Positions 23,920 through 38,500 of a stretch of DNA of 64,000 bases are shown here, piece after piece. The notes beneath the pieces are model-generated. The model searched no databases and was not told the DNA's origin. It was given only the letters and a program-made list of their open reading frames with translations. The DNA comes from Echinococcus granulosus. Taxonomy: Eukaryota > Platyhelminthes > Cestoda > Cyclophyllidea > Taeniidae. The position numbers and the translations under genes are program-made. The stretch covers positions 896,323 to 960,322 of the forward strand of contig NW_020170402.1 of the NCBI RefSeq assembly GCF_000524195.1, written 5' to 3'. Every line of letters starts with the position of its first letter. The stretch's first letter is position 1.

Positions 23920-23990
23920 GCGCCAATAGTGTGGCGGTGTCATGCATGCCTCCTGTGCATGCAACCCGGGTTCGAGTCCCGCCTAGTGCA
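23920..23990 (+). tRNA. tRNA-like sequence (Gly-type body, CCT anticodon position), probably pseudogene
   Basis: A 71-nt sequence whose body resembles tRNA-Gly: GCGCCAA start, GTGTGGCGGTGTCATGC D arm, ACCCGGGTTCGAGTCCCG T arm and TGCA end. The anticodon stem is a perfect CATGC/GCATG, but the loop CTCCTGT puts CCT (Arg) at the anticodon. The acceptor stem has at least two mismatches. The B box (GGTTCGAGTCC) is intact. Body and anticodon disagree, so I do not assign an amino acid with confidence. Confidence 0.5.
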
Positions 23991-26572
23991 CTGCTTTTCC
24001 TCCTCTTCTCCCCTACCACTCTTTACATCCACCTAAATGCGACTACTCGCCTCGACGTCGTGTTCACCCGCTTCACCGTGTCCGAATCGCCACCTGGTCT
24101 ATCGGGCCCATGCGTAGCAATGGCTTCCTAGCTACTCGCATTGGCATGTGCCATCATCATCATTGTCATAGGTCTTGGCAACGACAACAACAGAAGAAAG
24201 AAGACTGTGTGCAACAACAGCAACAGTAGCAAAAATACTAGCATTGTCATTGCCATCATCATCAACGTCGTCGTCGTTATTAAGGGGAGAAGGAGTGGAC
24301 AACAATGGGCAAAACAGTTGATCTCACCGCTGCCACCGAAGTAGGTGGAAGTCGAGGTGGGCAATCGGTGATAGTAATTATGCAGTTGTTGCCATTGTTT
24401 CTCCACACGACAACGCAGACGCGGTGTTGGTGTGAAGAGGTTCGCTGATATCGTCAACTTTTTAATCTTGACACCGCAGATGTTGAGACATCATTGGCTA
24501 CTGGACTGGGCAATTGTTTTAAGTTAGTCCAAACGGTAACCAGTGCTCCTACGGATCAGTTTTACTATTATGGCTTCAGTGTCAAATAGTTAAAATCCGC
24601 TATTAAATTCAACTGTTTAGGAGACTCATGAACTCACATCTATTCTAATTACTCGGTGAAATTCATACGAGCCGATGGTCGCACGATAACACAGTCAAAC
24701 TTGTAAGCGAACCACAGGCCCGCCTATTCCCATCTAAAATAAAACACGTCTGCGAGTCCATTCTGTTGACTGCATGCCCTTTGATAGCTTACTAGCGTAT
24801 ATTAGATACAAAGTAGCCAATGTTCACTTCGGAGTAACACTTAACTGAGAAGTTTTCTGAAAACAGTTTCCGTTTAAGACATGAAAGCATCAACGATTCA
24901 GTGCTTTCCTCCATTTTAGAATATCAGCAGTACAATAAAGCCGAAATTAACCTTCAATGGCTAAGATGAATAAAGCGAACATGAAGGATATAAATTGCAT
25001 AAAACGTTTCCAATGATACCAACTGACACTTTTATGCTTCAAATTTGTTGGTTTATGAGTATTTACACTGAAATAATTCACTTCAAGACGAGTTGTAAAG
25101 CTAACGTGGGACAATTTGCAGATTCACAAGTGCTATCAATACGAAGATAAAGAGATTCGTCTACCATCTTCAAATCTAGGCGAACCATCTCAAACCCATC
25201 TCAATGGCATCGATCGAGGAAATCCACGCATCTAAGCCCACTCGGACTTCCGAGTCTCCTTTGCATTCAGCCGTGTTAGGTTTACGATTAACGACAACCG
25301 ATAGACCCATCAAATTTGACTCACGAGCGGAAATGAAGGTGGTGCGGAAATTTCTATCCCAAAAAATATCCCTTGAGTGCCCATTTATTACAAGTTCTGG
25401 GGTTTTATGTTCACCTCTAGTGATGTTTTAGGAGGTTTATACCGCAAAGGGACTAGAAGTATTGAGGGCATGACCAGTCATACACACCCAAAGCGGAAAA
25501 AAGCGGCTCCTTAAGACGACACAGCTCCGAAGTTAGAATCATCTTCTGCCCTGAAATGCGAGTAAATACCCACCCCCTTTTTTGCATTTTACAGAACATT
25601 AGTAGCTCTTGCCAATTCCCAGTAATCACATAAACTCTTCAGTCGCTACATATTACACAATTACACGCTCCCATCTTCTCTTATAGTTTATAGTGACCAA
25701 TTTCAGCGTCACATGTCTAGAATAAGATTATTCAATTCCAGTAAAAAGACTTAAATAACGCTCAAAAAAGTGAGAGAAAGGATATGGAGAGACGGGGGTA
25801 GACACATGGAGACAGATCGTTCACATAGCACATAAAAATTCATTTTCGTGGCAAAATAAATTAAAGAAGGGAAGGAAGAGGCAACAAACAAATAGAATAG
25901 TGATAGCGGGTGCGTGAGTGCCTTCTAGGCTGCTCCGATATATCTGGGGAGCGACACGGGCACGGCGCAGTGTAAGCAGGTGGATGGGGACAAAAATAAA
26001 TGCTACTAATAGCAGACCAGAGTAGTGGCATTAATAGCTTCAATAGAAGTGGTAGTGGTAGTAACAAAAAGGAGAAAAGAGGATACCATAAGCACTCACA
26101 CATTTAGGTATTGAGCAAATGCAAGAGGAAGTATCTCGCCACGATAAGTGGGTGAAGAGACTACAATCCCTCCTCCTTTCGATCTTAAAATCTCTAAGAT
26201 CAACATCATTGTCAAGAGCAAGAAGAAAACCATCACCCAACGAACGGCCTATCGCAATGTTGCGACTACAAGAATTTACCGCTCCAAAGGGCTATCCAAA
26301 AGGACACGTGCTCGTGTTGGCGACGACTAGAGTGAAAGAAAAGAATGAACGCTACTATTATGCTACCGATTCGAGCAAAAGGGGAGTTTCATCTCCATGC
26401 ACACTAATTTGCGTTTAGCATAGATTTCATCAATATTTTTGCAGTTTAAATATTATGACGTGTTACCGCATGTAATGTGTGCTACATTCTACTGAAATAA
26501 AAAAAGAACAAAACACCTGATCCTCATGTGATTGCTCAGGATAGACTAGATGTGAATGAAGAATAGCTGAAT
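23991..26572. other. Intergenic or upstream non-coding DNA with CAT/AAC microsatellite-like tracts
   Basis: Between 24150 and 24280 there are imperfect ATC and AAC trinucleotide tracts, which create the Ile/Asn-rich open frames there. The rest to 26572, the 3' end of the FAM102 gene, shows no supported gene. Open frames at 25204-25431 (plus) and 26040-26418 (both strands) have no family resemblance and do not fit the phases of the neighbouring gene. Confidence 0.5.
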
Positions 26573-29500
26573 TCACGATGAATAGATAATTGCGTGAATA
26601 GGCGAATGATGGATAAGGGGTGGATCAACAAACAGATTTGCAGTGATCGAGGACTGACTTGTGACGGAGGATAGTGGAGGCGAGGCGGAGCGGTGAGTAA
26701 TGGCGGAGGTGCGAAGAACTTGACTCACCACTTCGTTGTGAGGCGCACGCGTCGCATCAATGAGGTGCTGCTTACTGCCACTGGCACCACCAACTGACAA
26801 TTGGCAGTCTCCGTAGCTGCCTGTTGGAGTTGTTGTCTGTCAAAGAAAAATAATGCTAACTCAAATCATCGAGGCTCCATTTTAAAGCTAAGCAAGGCAG
26901 TCCTCCTGTGTGACTCATTTGATTGTTTGAAGTACTATCACTGTTCTTACATAAAGATAGTGAATTATTGCTGACAATGAGGAAAGGAGGCAAACAGCGG
27001 AAGAACCTAGGGAGGACCACGCATATGTGTAATTCCAAGCATTTGGGTCTAATTCCCTAATCCAAGCTGGGGACGGGAAGAGAACAATAAGAAAACTGTC
27101 CTTTAAACATGTTTGTACAGAAAAAATCGCATTAAAAGATTGAGGATAATCTCGATCCCAACTTCTAAGTAGCATTGAATGAAAAAGCAACTGAAAAATG
27201 TTCATGGGTCAATTTCACTACCTGTAAAACGTAAAACAAAAAAGGGGATGGCTTGAAGGGGAACCTGGGTGTTAAAGGACAGACAAATATGTAACTTCAT
27301 CCTCCTCGAAGTGAACCATTTCCAGCAATTGGGTTCTTCATTCTTGTAGATATTTTTGGAGTAAAAGTGGACCCTTTAGCCATTCAACTTGCACTAAAAC
27401 ACTGCTAGTGATTTGTTCGAAGCGAACTTTAAAACGTCCTCATTTTTTCAAAAAAAACTATTTGGAAAATAAAGAGGATGAAAAGCAAAGTACTCACCAA
27501 TTCACCAGGGAAGCATCTAAAAGAAAAGCCAAAAAAGGGATTCAGTATTCAAAAGGGTGTAAGTACAGGTCCACTTAATTCGATGTCTTTCTTTCGACTA
27601 CAATGCACAAAGCTAAGTGCTTATTTGATTATCCTGCCACCGTAGCAACCGGGAAAGCGTATTGCCGCCTTAATAATGAGTAAAAATGCAGGTTGGTCGA
27701 GGCATCATTAAAAGATCGGAGTGATGGAATACAATGTTAGACTTGACTAGCAATTCGACCACATGACCGTTTCAGATCTCAGTGAGAGCAAATAAAACTG
27801 GGGACTGCAACAAAGCAATGAGATTTTCCCAACAACGTGACCCTTGTGTAGCCCTTAATGTACGCCGTAAAACTCATGGACGATGAAATCAGAGTCTTAA
27901 ATACGATTTATTGTAGACGATGCATTAAAAGGGTGACCTCATGTGGTGTATAGGTAGTAACCATGTAGGAGACATACCGTAATCACAATTAAACAGCATA
28001 ACCGAGTAGTGGCAAAGCTATTAGAATTATGCATAGGAAAATCAGTCAAAGGAGAAAGCAATTGGGCTGTCATTTTTACGAGTTTTACGATTATTTGAAT
28101 TGTAAGTTGTGTCTAATTGGTCAAACTGCTGACAAAAAAACATGAAATGCCCATTTTTTGCGGTAGTCTTGCCTTTTAAAATGGCCCAGCACTGATTCTA
28201 TCTCGTACTATATTGGATTTAGTTAATATCACTGAATGAGATTCCTTGAAAAAAAACCAACCAAATTAACTGACAATCCCGAATGTTTCATTAAAACCGG
28301 ACTTGAAAGAGCCCATAAGATTAAAAAAAAATACAAGTTGAAAATAAGATTACTTTGAAAAAGGTGGACACATCAAAGCCTCACGGCATAAAAATGGAGG
28401 TCTGGGGTGGACGGAAATTATCACCTGTATATTTATTCAAGTATCAGTTATTCAAATTTCTGCGAATTCTCATTTTGGCCTTCCAGACCTCTACCCTCTC
28501 TGTACTTCCACCAGTAAGATCGTTTGCAACTGAACAAGATCAAAATTACGGATAGCTTAACTCAGGTATGTACGAGAGGGACTTGTAGTTTACAAAAATA
28601 CAAGAACCACTACTGCAACAATGCTACACGCAGTGATAAATGGCAAATGGACGGCATATTTTGTAGGTCGGGTTAGTCCGCACAGTTCATCAAGATGACA
28701 GGCAACGGTGGCAGTGACCACGCGAATACAACAATTTACGCTAAAAGAACATATCAAATCGTACAGAAGACTTCGGACACACAAAACCCAATAAAGGAGA
28801 ACCTAGCAGCAGAATAATCGAATGGTATTGACTATTCAAAAGTTGTACGCCTGTCGATCAGTAAAGATCTGGGCCCTTGTGATTCCTTGCTTGTAACACT
28901 ACATTTACTCCCGTAAATGTTCAACAAGCCCGTGACATACCTAAACCTGGATAGCCTGTCTTGAAATTGCATAAGGGACCAATTTTTTTGTAGAAACGGT
29001 GAACATGGCCATTCACAAACACTTGTGATTCCGAAAATGCAGCACACATTGAGTAACCTTAGCAGCATGCAGCTCTAATCGGATCCTTCAGTTACCCAGT
29101 ACTTCAACCTGTCTGTATTTCCACTAATAACCCCATCTGTGAGCTTCTTTCTTTTAAGTAAAGTAGTGCGAAAAAAATTAAAATAAGATTTTAGCAACTT
29201 TCGCAGGTGTCTACATCAACCAAGAGCTTTTCATCAACCGTTGGGAGGGCCAATTATGACATCTACATATCTAGCCTTCCTGCTCATGTGTGCTTACAAA
29301 ACATGGGTATTTATGAACATCCAAACCTTTCAAACAATAGCAAAATTAAAGAGAGGAAAGGGAAAGGGATAATGTGATGCCAGCTAAAGTCTCACCTTGA
29401 TAAACCAGCGGAATCAAAACTAGAGTTGCGTGAATGGGACTGAAACCCAGAGGAGAGGCTACATCGCTTGTTCGCTGACCCCTCTGCCGCTGTTCCCACA

Positions 29501-32500
29501 ACAATCGCCGCACAGTCACCGACACCAGTGGAGGATGAGACGGATGTAGAGGCGGAAGTGGAGGAAAGAATGTGGAAATGGAAGCCCGAGTCAGCACCCA
29601 GCATCTTCCGCTGATGTTGAGATAGCAGTGAGGAGGGACGCACGTGCGGGCATGTGTGAAATGGGCCTTCGACCGCAGCATTACTGCCACCACTACTCCC
29701 ACCATCACCACCACCCCCACTATTGCTCCGACCCGTGGAGCCCGGAACTCGCGGGTGAATGGGGAGGGAGGAAAAGTCGGGAATGCGGGAATCGGTAGCA
29801 AGGGAGGCGGAGGCGGTGACGTCAGTCGTATGGATATTAGACGATGTGGTGGAAGGGCTAATACTTGTGTTTTCATGCGAAGAGGGAGGGGATGATGATG
29901 ATGAGGAGGAGAAGGAAGAGGTTAATCCTGTAAGTGAACAAAGGAATGACAGGGTTAAGCTATCTATCTCCTAAGGATTGTCATTTTTTGACTTGTGTTA
30001 CCCAATATCCATTAAACTTACACGCCTTGAAAATGTAGGTAGGCTATGCTCAGGAACTGCCGTCATCTCTCACTCCGTATTTTGCATCAAGAATTTACCA
30101 CTTCGAAAAGGCAACTTAAATGAAAGTGGTAGTGAAAGAGTAGTAGTGCTAGTTGCTGGTGTCGCAACGTACGCGTTCACTCTTCAAACAGGAGTGAGGT
30201 AGTTTTCGCTCTAAGTGTGCCTTTCCAGTCTCCAGACTTTTGTATTTCACGCTACTGGCGTGGGCTCTGTATGGTCCATGTTCAAAACCTAAATAGTCCC
30301 GTAATCTCGGACGTTTCAGTGGTTTCAGAGATAATTTGGGTATAACATTGGTGGTAATGTCCGTTGAAAAAAAAATAACGATCCCGACTTTGTTGTCTGG
30401 ATACCATACTGGGAGGCCATAGAGTCAAGACACCTCTGTGGATGGGTAAATATGTAGGGATTTAACACGGGAGGAGACAAACGGGAAAAAGAATCAGATC
30501 TTACTACGGCGCTGATCCCGTAAAGGCCTGATAAGATCTCCCAACCATTTCGCGCGTTTACAAAAAGCTTCGTCCAAAGTCAAATGCATTGCAGAATTTT
30601 CTGGCACATCTCGAACAATTTACCAGTGGCAGCATTGACAGACCAACTCTCAAAGATATTAAGTCAATGCATCTTAGAAAGAAGACATCAGCCACGGATA
30701 GTTTACTTCACGAAGACTTAAAATGGAAGGTCTATTGAGCCTTAGCAACTACCCTAACCTAGAATTCGGCCTAACGGCCGGTACTTTACGGGTATTGAGA
30801 TATTCTCCAGAGGATTGAATATAAGAACTACTCAGTGTGTGCCCACATTGCAAGAAACTGAAAATAATCCAGATAGACGACGACCAGACGGCTGTAAATT
30901 GGCAAGAGAGTGGATGGAAGGAATGGATGAAGAATTGTGGGATTTATTGACTGTTTGTGGTTTTAGGTAACCGTTCCCACGAAGAGATTAGTTTCCTACA
31001 AGAACCATTCAGCCATTTGGAAAAAACGACGAAAGATTCCTTAGAGTGCACGTAGTACTCCAGGATATTGCTGGAGTAAAGTCTCATTACCATGCTTAAT
31101 AACCGCAGCATGATTTTTATTCTTACATCACAAGTGACTATGGTACACCCAGCTAGAATGCGTTGGTCGAAGTAGAAAAGTAAAGGGAGTGCTGAGAACA
31201 ACGTATAAAAGGGGTGATAGAATGTCTGTGTAAACGAGTAACTTTGGATCTAACTACCCAGGCTTTTCAATCAATTACGCTGCTATTCCCCCAGCTTATC
31301 TGCACATCGATAATAGACCGAATTTCATACGTCTTTTAACGCCTTCAAGACATAGCTAGGTATCACAAAAACATATGCCTCACCTTCTTCTTCTCCTTCC
31401 TCCTTGATTCGTTGAATCAGTTCAAATGGGTTGGTAACAAATGGGAAGAGAGAGGATGGCTGATGGGGAAGGGGAGAGGAGAAACACTCTGTCTCGTCTA
31501 CTTCCTCCTGATCGATGGACACAGAGGTGGGGCTGATGTACTCCCCGCCCGAGGACATCTGCTCGTCTGTTGGCGAGGAGGAGGCGGGAAAGTTGGTCGA
31601 TAGAGCATCGGAATCATTGATTAGGACATTGCCTGCAAAGGAAGGATTGGAAGGAAGTTTAAGATATACATTTCAGTAAAACAAAAACAAATCACGCTAA
31701 AAGAGAATGCTTTGCAACCTAATCAGGTAAAATTTTCCCTTAGACATTGTTCCATATATGCATTGTCTTGTTTTGACGGAGGAATTGAGTTTAGCTGATG
31801 AGATACGAGGTACGTCAGACGAGCTACCAATTGTACCAATTGTTCTAGCCGAGGGTGATGGATTTATGGAAAAGGAATATCCCTTACCAAAATACGTTGC
31901 TTTGCAGACTACACAATTATAGAAACTATTATTTTTCATTACGATTTCTACGAATGAGATTACGAGGCCTTACTTGAAATGATTGAAGCCTTTCAAGAAA
32001 CGACACCTAGATTTGAGAAGGAGTATTCAGAGCAAGTGCATACTTATTTCCATAAATTCTGAAAATATCCGTTGAAACGACAGAATTTGGCCCTCATAGG
32101 GAAGTGATGGTGAAAGAGACTCCGATGGGAGTGGAAGCTGGATTTAAGAAGAAAAATTAGCAACATTTAATGCTTTAATCGTTATTGAACAATGCAGATA
32201 TATATGCAAAAATTCTAAGCACGAAATAAGTTGAAGTACTACTACTAGAATAGCAGTGTAAGTAGTGCAATTCGATCGTAAAAAACGAGCCCGTGGAGTG
32301 AAGTACTTGCCTAATTGCACAAATTACTAAGCTTTAGCCACTTATTTCTAAATGCAAAATAACTTTACATGTTAACTCCACAAAAAAGGCTTAGAGTGCT
32401 TCAGTTAAGTGAGAAAGGGCATTCGGTGATGCCACATTGCAGTGCAGTAAGGGTTTAGAAATAGTTGTTTTCCTGAATGCACTTAAGTTATGTTTCCTAA

Positions 32501-35500
32501 TCGTATTGCCATTTTCTGACACTTGAGCTTCTTAATCAAGCTTTGTAAGTGAAAGGGAAATCTAAAAAAAAGCCCTTTCACCTTTAAAATCTGCCCAATT
32601 TAGGAATGAAACTTCTACTGTCTGGGCCCACTTATCTTCTGAGCAATTTCTTATGAAGTCAAAGACTTCCCTTAGTACATATTTATCTTTCATAATGAAA
32701 ATTTCATAAGTAGCGTCGAAGCCCCTTGTGCTTGTGGTGTTATTATCCACATATCGAAATACAGGAGGGTTGGAAGGCTGGAGAGAACCACGGTATCCTA
32801 AATGTCAAATCTTTTAAAATCATCAGTTGTTTGGAAATTTTCACGCGAAACTAGCACAAACCTCGGCACACTATTAACACATTCGCTACCAGCGTCTAGC
32901 ACTTGGGGCCCAATTTACTCATCTGGCACTGATATCACACATGTGACAAAGTTTGTGGGGAGCAGTTCAACTAATAAAAAACCAAATGACAACTTGCGCC
33001 ATAACGAAACTATTAAACAGTTTGACGACAGACTCTTGCGTCGAAGATGTAAAAAGAAATTTGTGAACGTATCTTAAACGCAACAGGCCATTGATTGCGC
33101 CGAGAGTTGTTATCCAAATAGTAGAATCGAAGTCCAAAAACATGCAGCTACTTTTCTCCTAATTCAACAGTTTCAACAATTATCCCACAAAATCCAAGTA
33201 ATTTAAAAATAGAGTCACAGCCTAGGGTTCTTCGTAACTTGATAACAAAGTGAAACAAAGGTAGGTGTAATAAAAAGGCTTGAAATAGTTGAAAAATTGC
33301 TGTGCGCGACGAACAACAACGTCATCTTCGGTTGCAAATCCGAAGATTACTACACTCACAGGTTTGTAAAGTTCGCAATCTAGTGAGAAATACTTCTGAC
33401 ACCCAAATCACAAGCCGCGACTGGTTATTGTAAGTCCATAGGTGGGTTAAGAGTAGTTAGTCCTGACAGTAAGCTTGATCGGTCAACTTTTTGCCTCGCA
33501 GCAGTAAGTACTTTAGAAATACAAACTCTCGGTGTACCGATGACATCCTGGTAGGCACATCGAAGAAGAACACACTAGGTTTCCCGTTAACAGAACATTC
33601 AAAAGTCTAGCATGGAATTCGTCCGGACAAAATTGTGATTTGTTAGGCTGCATATGCGTTCGCACTCAAAACTGTACTAACGAATTCATCCAGATTTAAA
33701 GTTGTGTTAGATAACCAACTTCTAGTGGTTCTTGTTCGTTTGTTCAAATGTCTGTAGTAGTAGATGCATTGGTAAAGACAATAAATCCCAAAGCGGAGTT
33801 CTGAGTTGAACTCGCACTTAACATCTAGGCTGCTAGGGTCACGTACAAGCGACGCCCCGACTTTCTTACCCGAATGCACATGCCATACACATCTCGTACA
33901 CTTAATTAAAAATAAGTAAATTGGACTAGAAATGGCAAAAGAAACAATGGGAAAAACACCTGCACTGTGGTAGTCATTTTTTCCTTGAGACCCGCCTAGG
34001 AAACCTGTTAATATGACCTACGCATTCTAAGGAAGAAATCATACTTTAACATTAAGAGCCTTTTCAGGATAAATATATTTTATCAGGACACATTCATTTT
34101 TGCGTTCGCATTGTGGAAATAGGATTATTATCACTTCGTCTTTTGCTGTTTGCATCTTATGATCGCAGTAACGCTGAAGGTATGTGTACGATTTTGGAAG
34201 TTGGTAGTCGGTTAATCGCGACTCCCGTACAGACTCTGAATCGACCTCAAAGATGTCACAAGATATTAGAAACAGAAAGGGGGTTTATTATGAGCGCAAA
34301 GCAGAACTGGGAAAGTAGTAGCACAGGTGGTGACATGAACAGAGTCTGATCGTGAGAAATATTAAGAGAATTAAGGTAGTTTTACGCAAAGTTTAGTAGA
34401 TTCCCGATCAGTCTTAATAAGATTGGTTGAAAATAGTATTCTAAAATTGACACAAAACATGATTTCCCAAAAGAGCTTGGGAGAAAATAAAATAGTAAGT
34501 CGTATTTCATCGTGATAAGTCATGTGACTGTGCCCAAATTTTCCATTCAAATGAATTTGAGCTTTGCTGTAGTCTTCTCACGATGCAACTCCAACAATAT
34601 AAAATCACCACAAAGCACATCCTTGTTTAGTTGCTTAACTTACCGCTCAAAAACTAAAAAGTGCGATGTTTCTCCGATCAAAAACATCTTACAGCTATTA
34701 ACAGCCATTTTGAAGTCAACAAAGCTGTTTGTGTTATGACTTGGTGCAACCAACCCTAATTAAGAGCGTGTCATATATTTGAAACGTTGGTAGAGAATGT
34801 CAAATAGGACACATGATATTGACGCGTTACTGATTTGTAGCGTCTTCAAAACTCTGGATCAATCAAAGGTTGATTGGGCCTTCCCATCTACTTCATTATC
34901 AATATGAAATAGTGTCCTATTCTTATCCCTGGCAAAGGGTTTCTCACAGTGTAAGAACGACTTAAGCTGCATAATTTACACTACAGCGCTTGGATTCTGA
35001 ATAGAATAGTTCTTACTTTGCCGTATCTGATGATAATGCTACATTTGGAAGAGTAGAACGCTAAAACACTCACAAAGAGAAAAAATGAGCAATTCAGTCT
35101 TCACGAATTTTTAACCTGAGCAAATGTAAACTGCGATTTGCAGCATTACTATCACTGAATTACTGGGCCGACAAGGTCAAATGCTCGACTGTCTACTAAA
35201 AAACTTCAGAGCAGGAAGGCAACCCTAACCCCCCACCGCCGACAATTCCCGAATCGGAGAAGCCTCACGTCAGAAGGGTTAGCAAAACCGCATTGGCTTT
35301 TAGTAAATACCTCAACGGCTGACAATAAACCGTTAAAATCGAGAACAGGTTTAAACGATTTAACACCTATACAGCATTAACAGAAAATCTTTGATTATGA
35401 GCATCATTTGAAGACCATATGCCTCCCCACTGCCCAGAAAGCCGCGAATAGATCATATAGGCGGCTAAGCGGCAGCATAATGAAATGGGAAAATTAGATA

Positions 35501-38500
35501 AAAACGTCTAGTCATGAATCCACTATAGATTGCGCGTTCTACTAAACATTTTTCATCTTTACAAGAAAAGAATGAAAACTGTGCTCTCTAAACAACAATC
35601 CAAGCCTAAGGGGATAAATCCTCACGAATCATTTTGCAAATATTATTCTCTCTGTGCTCAAAAGGTATCTCATAATAATACATACATCTAATGAAGCTAA
35701 AACACTTACCTTCACCAAATTTCCCCATATCCACCTCTGGACGACTTGCCAATAATTGCGACCCCTCCACCCTCGCCCCCTCCCCCCTCTCCTCTGGTTC
35801 CTTTAGCCATCTCCTTGACCGCATTTGGATACGTTCTTCGGTCCAACCCACAGTCAAGAGGGATGGAAGAACAGCGGAAGGGGCGGTGGTAGCGGCAGTA
35901 GAGGTCTGGAGGACGTCGATGTTCCCCCCTCTCGCAGAGGCAGGATCAAGCGCTTCCAAAGAATGAGAGGTAGAAACGCAGTTGCTAAGGTCCTCCACTG
36001 GTCTAGAGACCCGAATATTAAAAGGCGATTAAGGATGATGTTCCCATTGTAAAGCAACGTCCCACCTTAGGAAGTACAAAGTGGGTGAATATTTGGAATT
36101 TGATTAGTTAAGAGAATTTGACTCTAGATCCATCGAAATTGACGAGATACATCGGTGGCCCTAGGACCAAATGTCTTTCTGCCTTGCTGAAAATTCAAAG
36201 TGTTGCCTTTGCTGTGGTTGATTTTCCTAAGGCACTGAGCCCTGTGAGATGAGTGGTGCAGAAGAGTGATCCTGACAAGCACCAAGGATGTCTTAAAAGT
36301 GTGACATTATGTAACGGATCTAAGTATTTTTTAACCTCTATGATTTTCGGGCACCACCTTTGGAGGCATGTGTCACCTTCCTGTCACTTCCATGAACAGC
36401 GCATTAACCATTCCTAACATTTACCACAAGCTCCCATTTAAACTGGTGCAGCTTTAATAACGTCCTCAAAGAGGACTCGGAGCACATCGCTGAGTGATCA
36501 TACGCTACACTGGTGCAAGAGGAATGGAAGACACTTGGCACCGTTTTGCACCTTTCGGGAAATCCCACAATTGCATTTACAAACTAAGCAGCATAGTTTT
36601 GCAGTAACTGGAAGCGGATTGGCTACAGTACTGCGCTCCAAACTCACCTTCTATTTACTCCGCTCAACGAAAGCTGTAAGAAAATCTCCTCTAATAGTCG
36701 GTCTTACTAAAAGACACGCTACTGCAGTGGAAATTCATTCACCCACGACACGATTTCGAGTGGTTGAAGTTTAGACGTAGAATAGACTAAATTAGTTGCT
36801 AATGTTTGTCGTCCTTTGCAATGTTCTAACGACGAAAACTCTTAAATAACTACTCAACAGAATTTGAAACGAGCTGTAAAAATTATAAGCATCAAAATGG
36901 AACAGCCAAAAACGGCACCGACTAGCGGTATTACGTTTAACTGGAAAAAAACAAGTTGCCATTACAAAAAAACCCCCTTCACCGGGCCCAATGAATAAGC
37001 AACCCGACTTAACGCAAGAAGACAATAATCAAGACTAGCAGAAAAACAAAGAAAGGGGGAACAAGATAGGATATAAAAACCATTTCAAGAATCAAGGAAA
37101 ATTTCCCTTCTGGTAAGTTTTCCCGCAAAATACAACCGAAGTGTCGAATGTCGCAAGGGCTATTGGGTCGTCAGCCCCGCTGTGTGCTTATGATGAGGCG
37201 ACCTGCGGACACATGCCTTGGGCGTTGCGATGGTGAAAGAGGGGTAGGACATGCCCCACGTCTTCTAATCTCCTGCGAATAACATCACAGAGTTCATTTA
37301 GGCTCCGTAAAAGGCTTAGGTGTAAATGAAGAAGTTTGCTTACCAGGAGAACTGAACCTTCAATGGTTGATTAAATCAAAGAAGACTCGAGACGAAGGCG
37401 CTATCCTAATCACATCATACCTTAGCAACTACTTCAATCTCAGGATCTATACTAATAACAGATGGAGGGTTCAAAAAGTCTACGTAAAAAAGTGCTGACG
37501 CTACACTTGTGGGGACGTGAAATATCAGTAACGTTTGAGGGCTTGACAACAACGGGAAATATGTGCCTGGANNNNNNNNNNNNNNNNNNNNNNNNNNNNN
37601 NNNNNNNNNNNNNNNNNNNNNNNNNNNNNNNNNNNNNNNNNNNNNNNNNNNNNNNNNNNNNNNNNNNNNNNGCAATGAAACCAGGGTGAAACGCTGACAA
37701 TCCTCTTTATGCTATGCATCTCATAAAATAACGGCTTTCAGGGAAATGGCCTAAAGAAAATCGATTTTCATGTCAATTTTGCCCACTGGAAATCATTGTT
37801 CAGTACTGTCAGCTAATTCATAATAGACGGATCCATCAAAGTCGAGGAGATAGAATTAGCATTGGATCCCAAAGTCCTCAAGCTGTGGCAGAAGATCGCC
37901 ACAACCTTTGTTCCTGACTCTATACTGCCTTTAGCTCAATGAAATGCTGTTTTGATTTCCAATGCTGAAGAGTAATCACAGAAAGCTGCAATGTCGAAAT
38001 CAAACAAAAATGAAGGACCGCAGCAGAATTACCTTCACTAATTTCTCAACCTTTCTCTAGACATCTTTTTTTTCAGAGGTAAGTCGTGAGCCATATTAAT
38101 AGGAAAGTAGCGGGAAAGTAGCAGAAAAGACAGTATGGATCAGTGCGGATCAAAAGCCAAAAAACAGTGCGATAGGCCTAGCACAATCAGCCCTGGTAAG
38201 TAAAATAGCATTCACGATACAAAATTAAGAATGTCGACGACTGAATCAAAGTAGCAGGTCTACAACAAAGGCAGCAAATGACAACAAACGTTATTTAGGA
38301 CACGAGCAGAAGCCAGTTGATCCAATTTCTAGAACCGCCAGCCTAACGCACCCTCTCTTCCTCAAATGTAGCATGGAGTAGCAGCTGTGTCCTGGATCGG
38401 CAAAATGCAAAGGCACTAGGTTGGGTGGACAATCCGTAACACAAGGATTTCCCATATAATTGTGCAACCAACTGCACAGGGGCATTTCGGTCTAATAGGC

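Noticed and set aside
25204..25431. 75-codon ATG-led plus-strand frame and a similar antisense frame
   Set aside because: Both strands are open at once, neither resembles a family and the antisense reading makes a stop at the FAM102 junction.
26120..26330. Possible extra minus-strand FAM102 exons
   Set aside because: Considered as the C terminus when the first AG of exon 7 was assumed. Using the later AG gives a conserved terminus with its own stop, so they are not needed.
29346..29876. 176-codon minus-strand frame
   Set aside because: Out-of-frame shadow of FAM102 exon 6. The other minus frame connects in phase to both neighbours and carries the SHSRNSSF segment.
37421..37571. Minus-strand open frame with a GTATGA donor beside the N gap
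   Set aside because: Exit phase 0 is incompatible with FAM102 exons 3 and 4, both phase 2, which join directly to give the expected CFRPP sequence.
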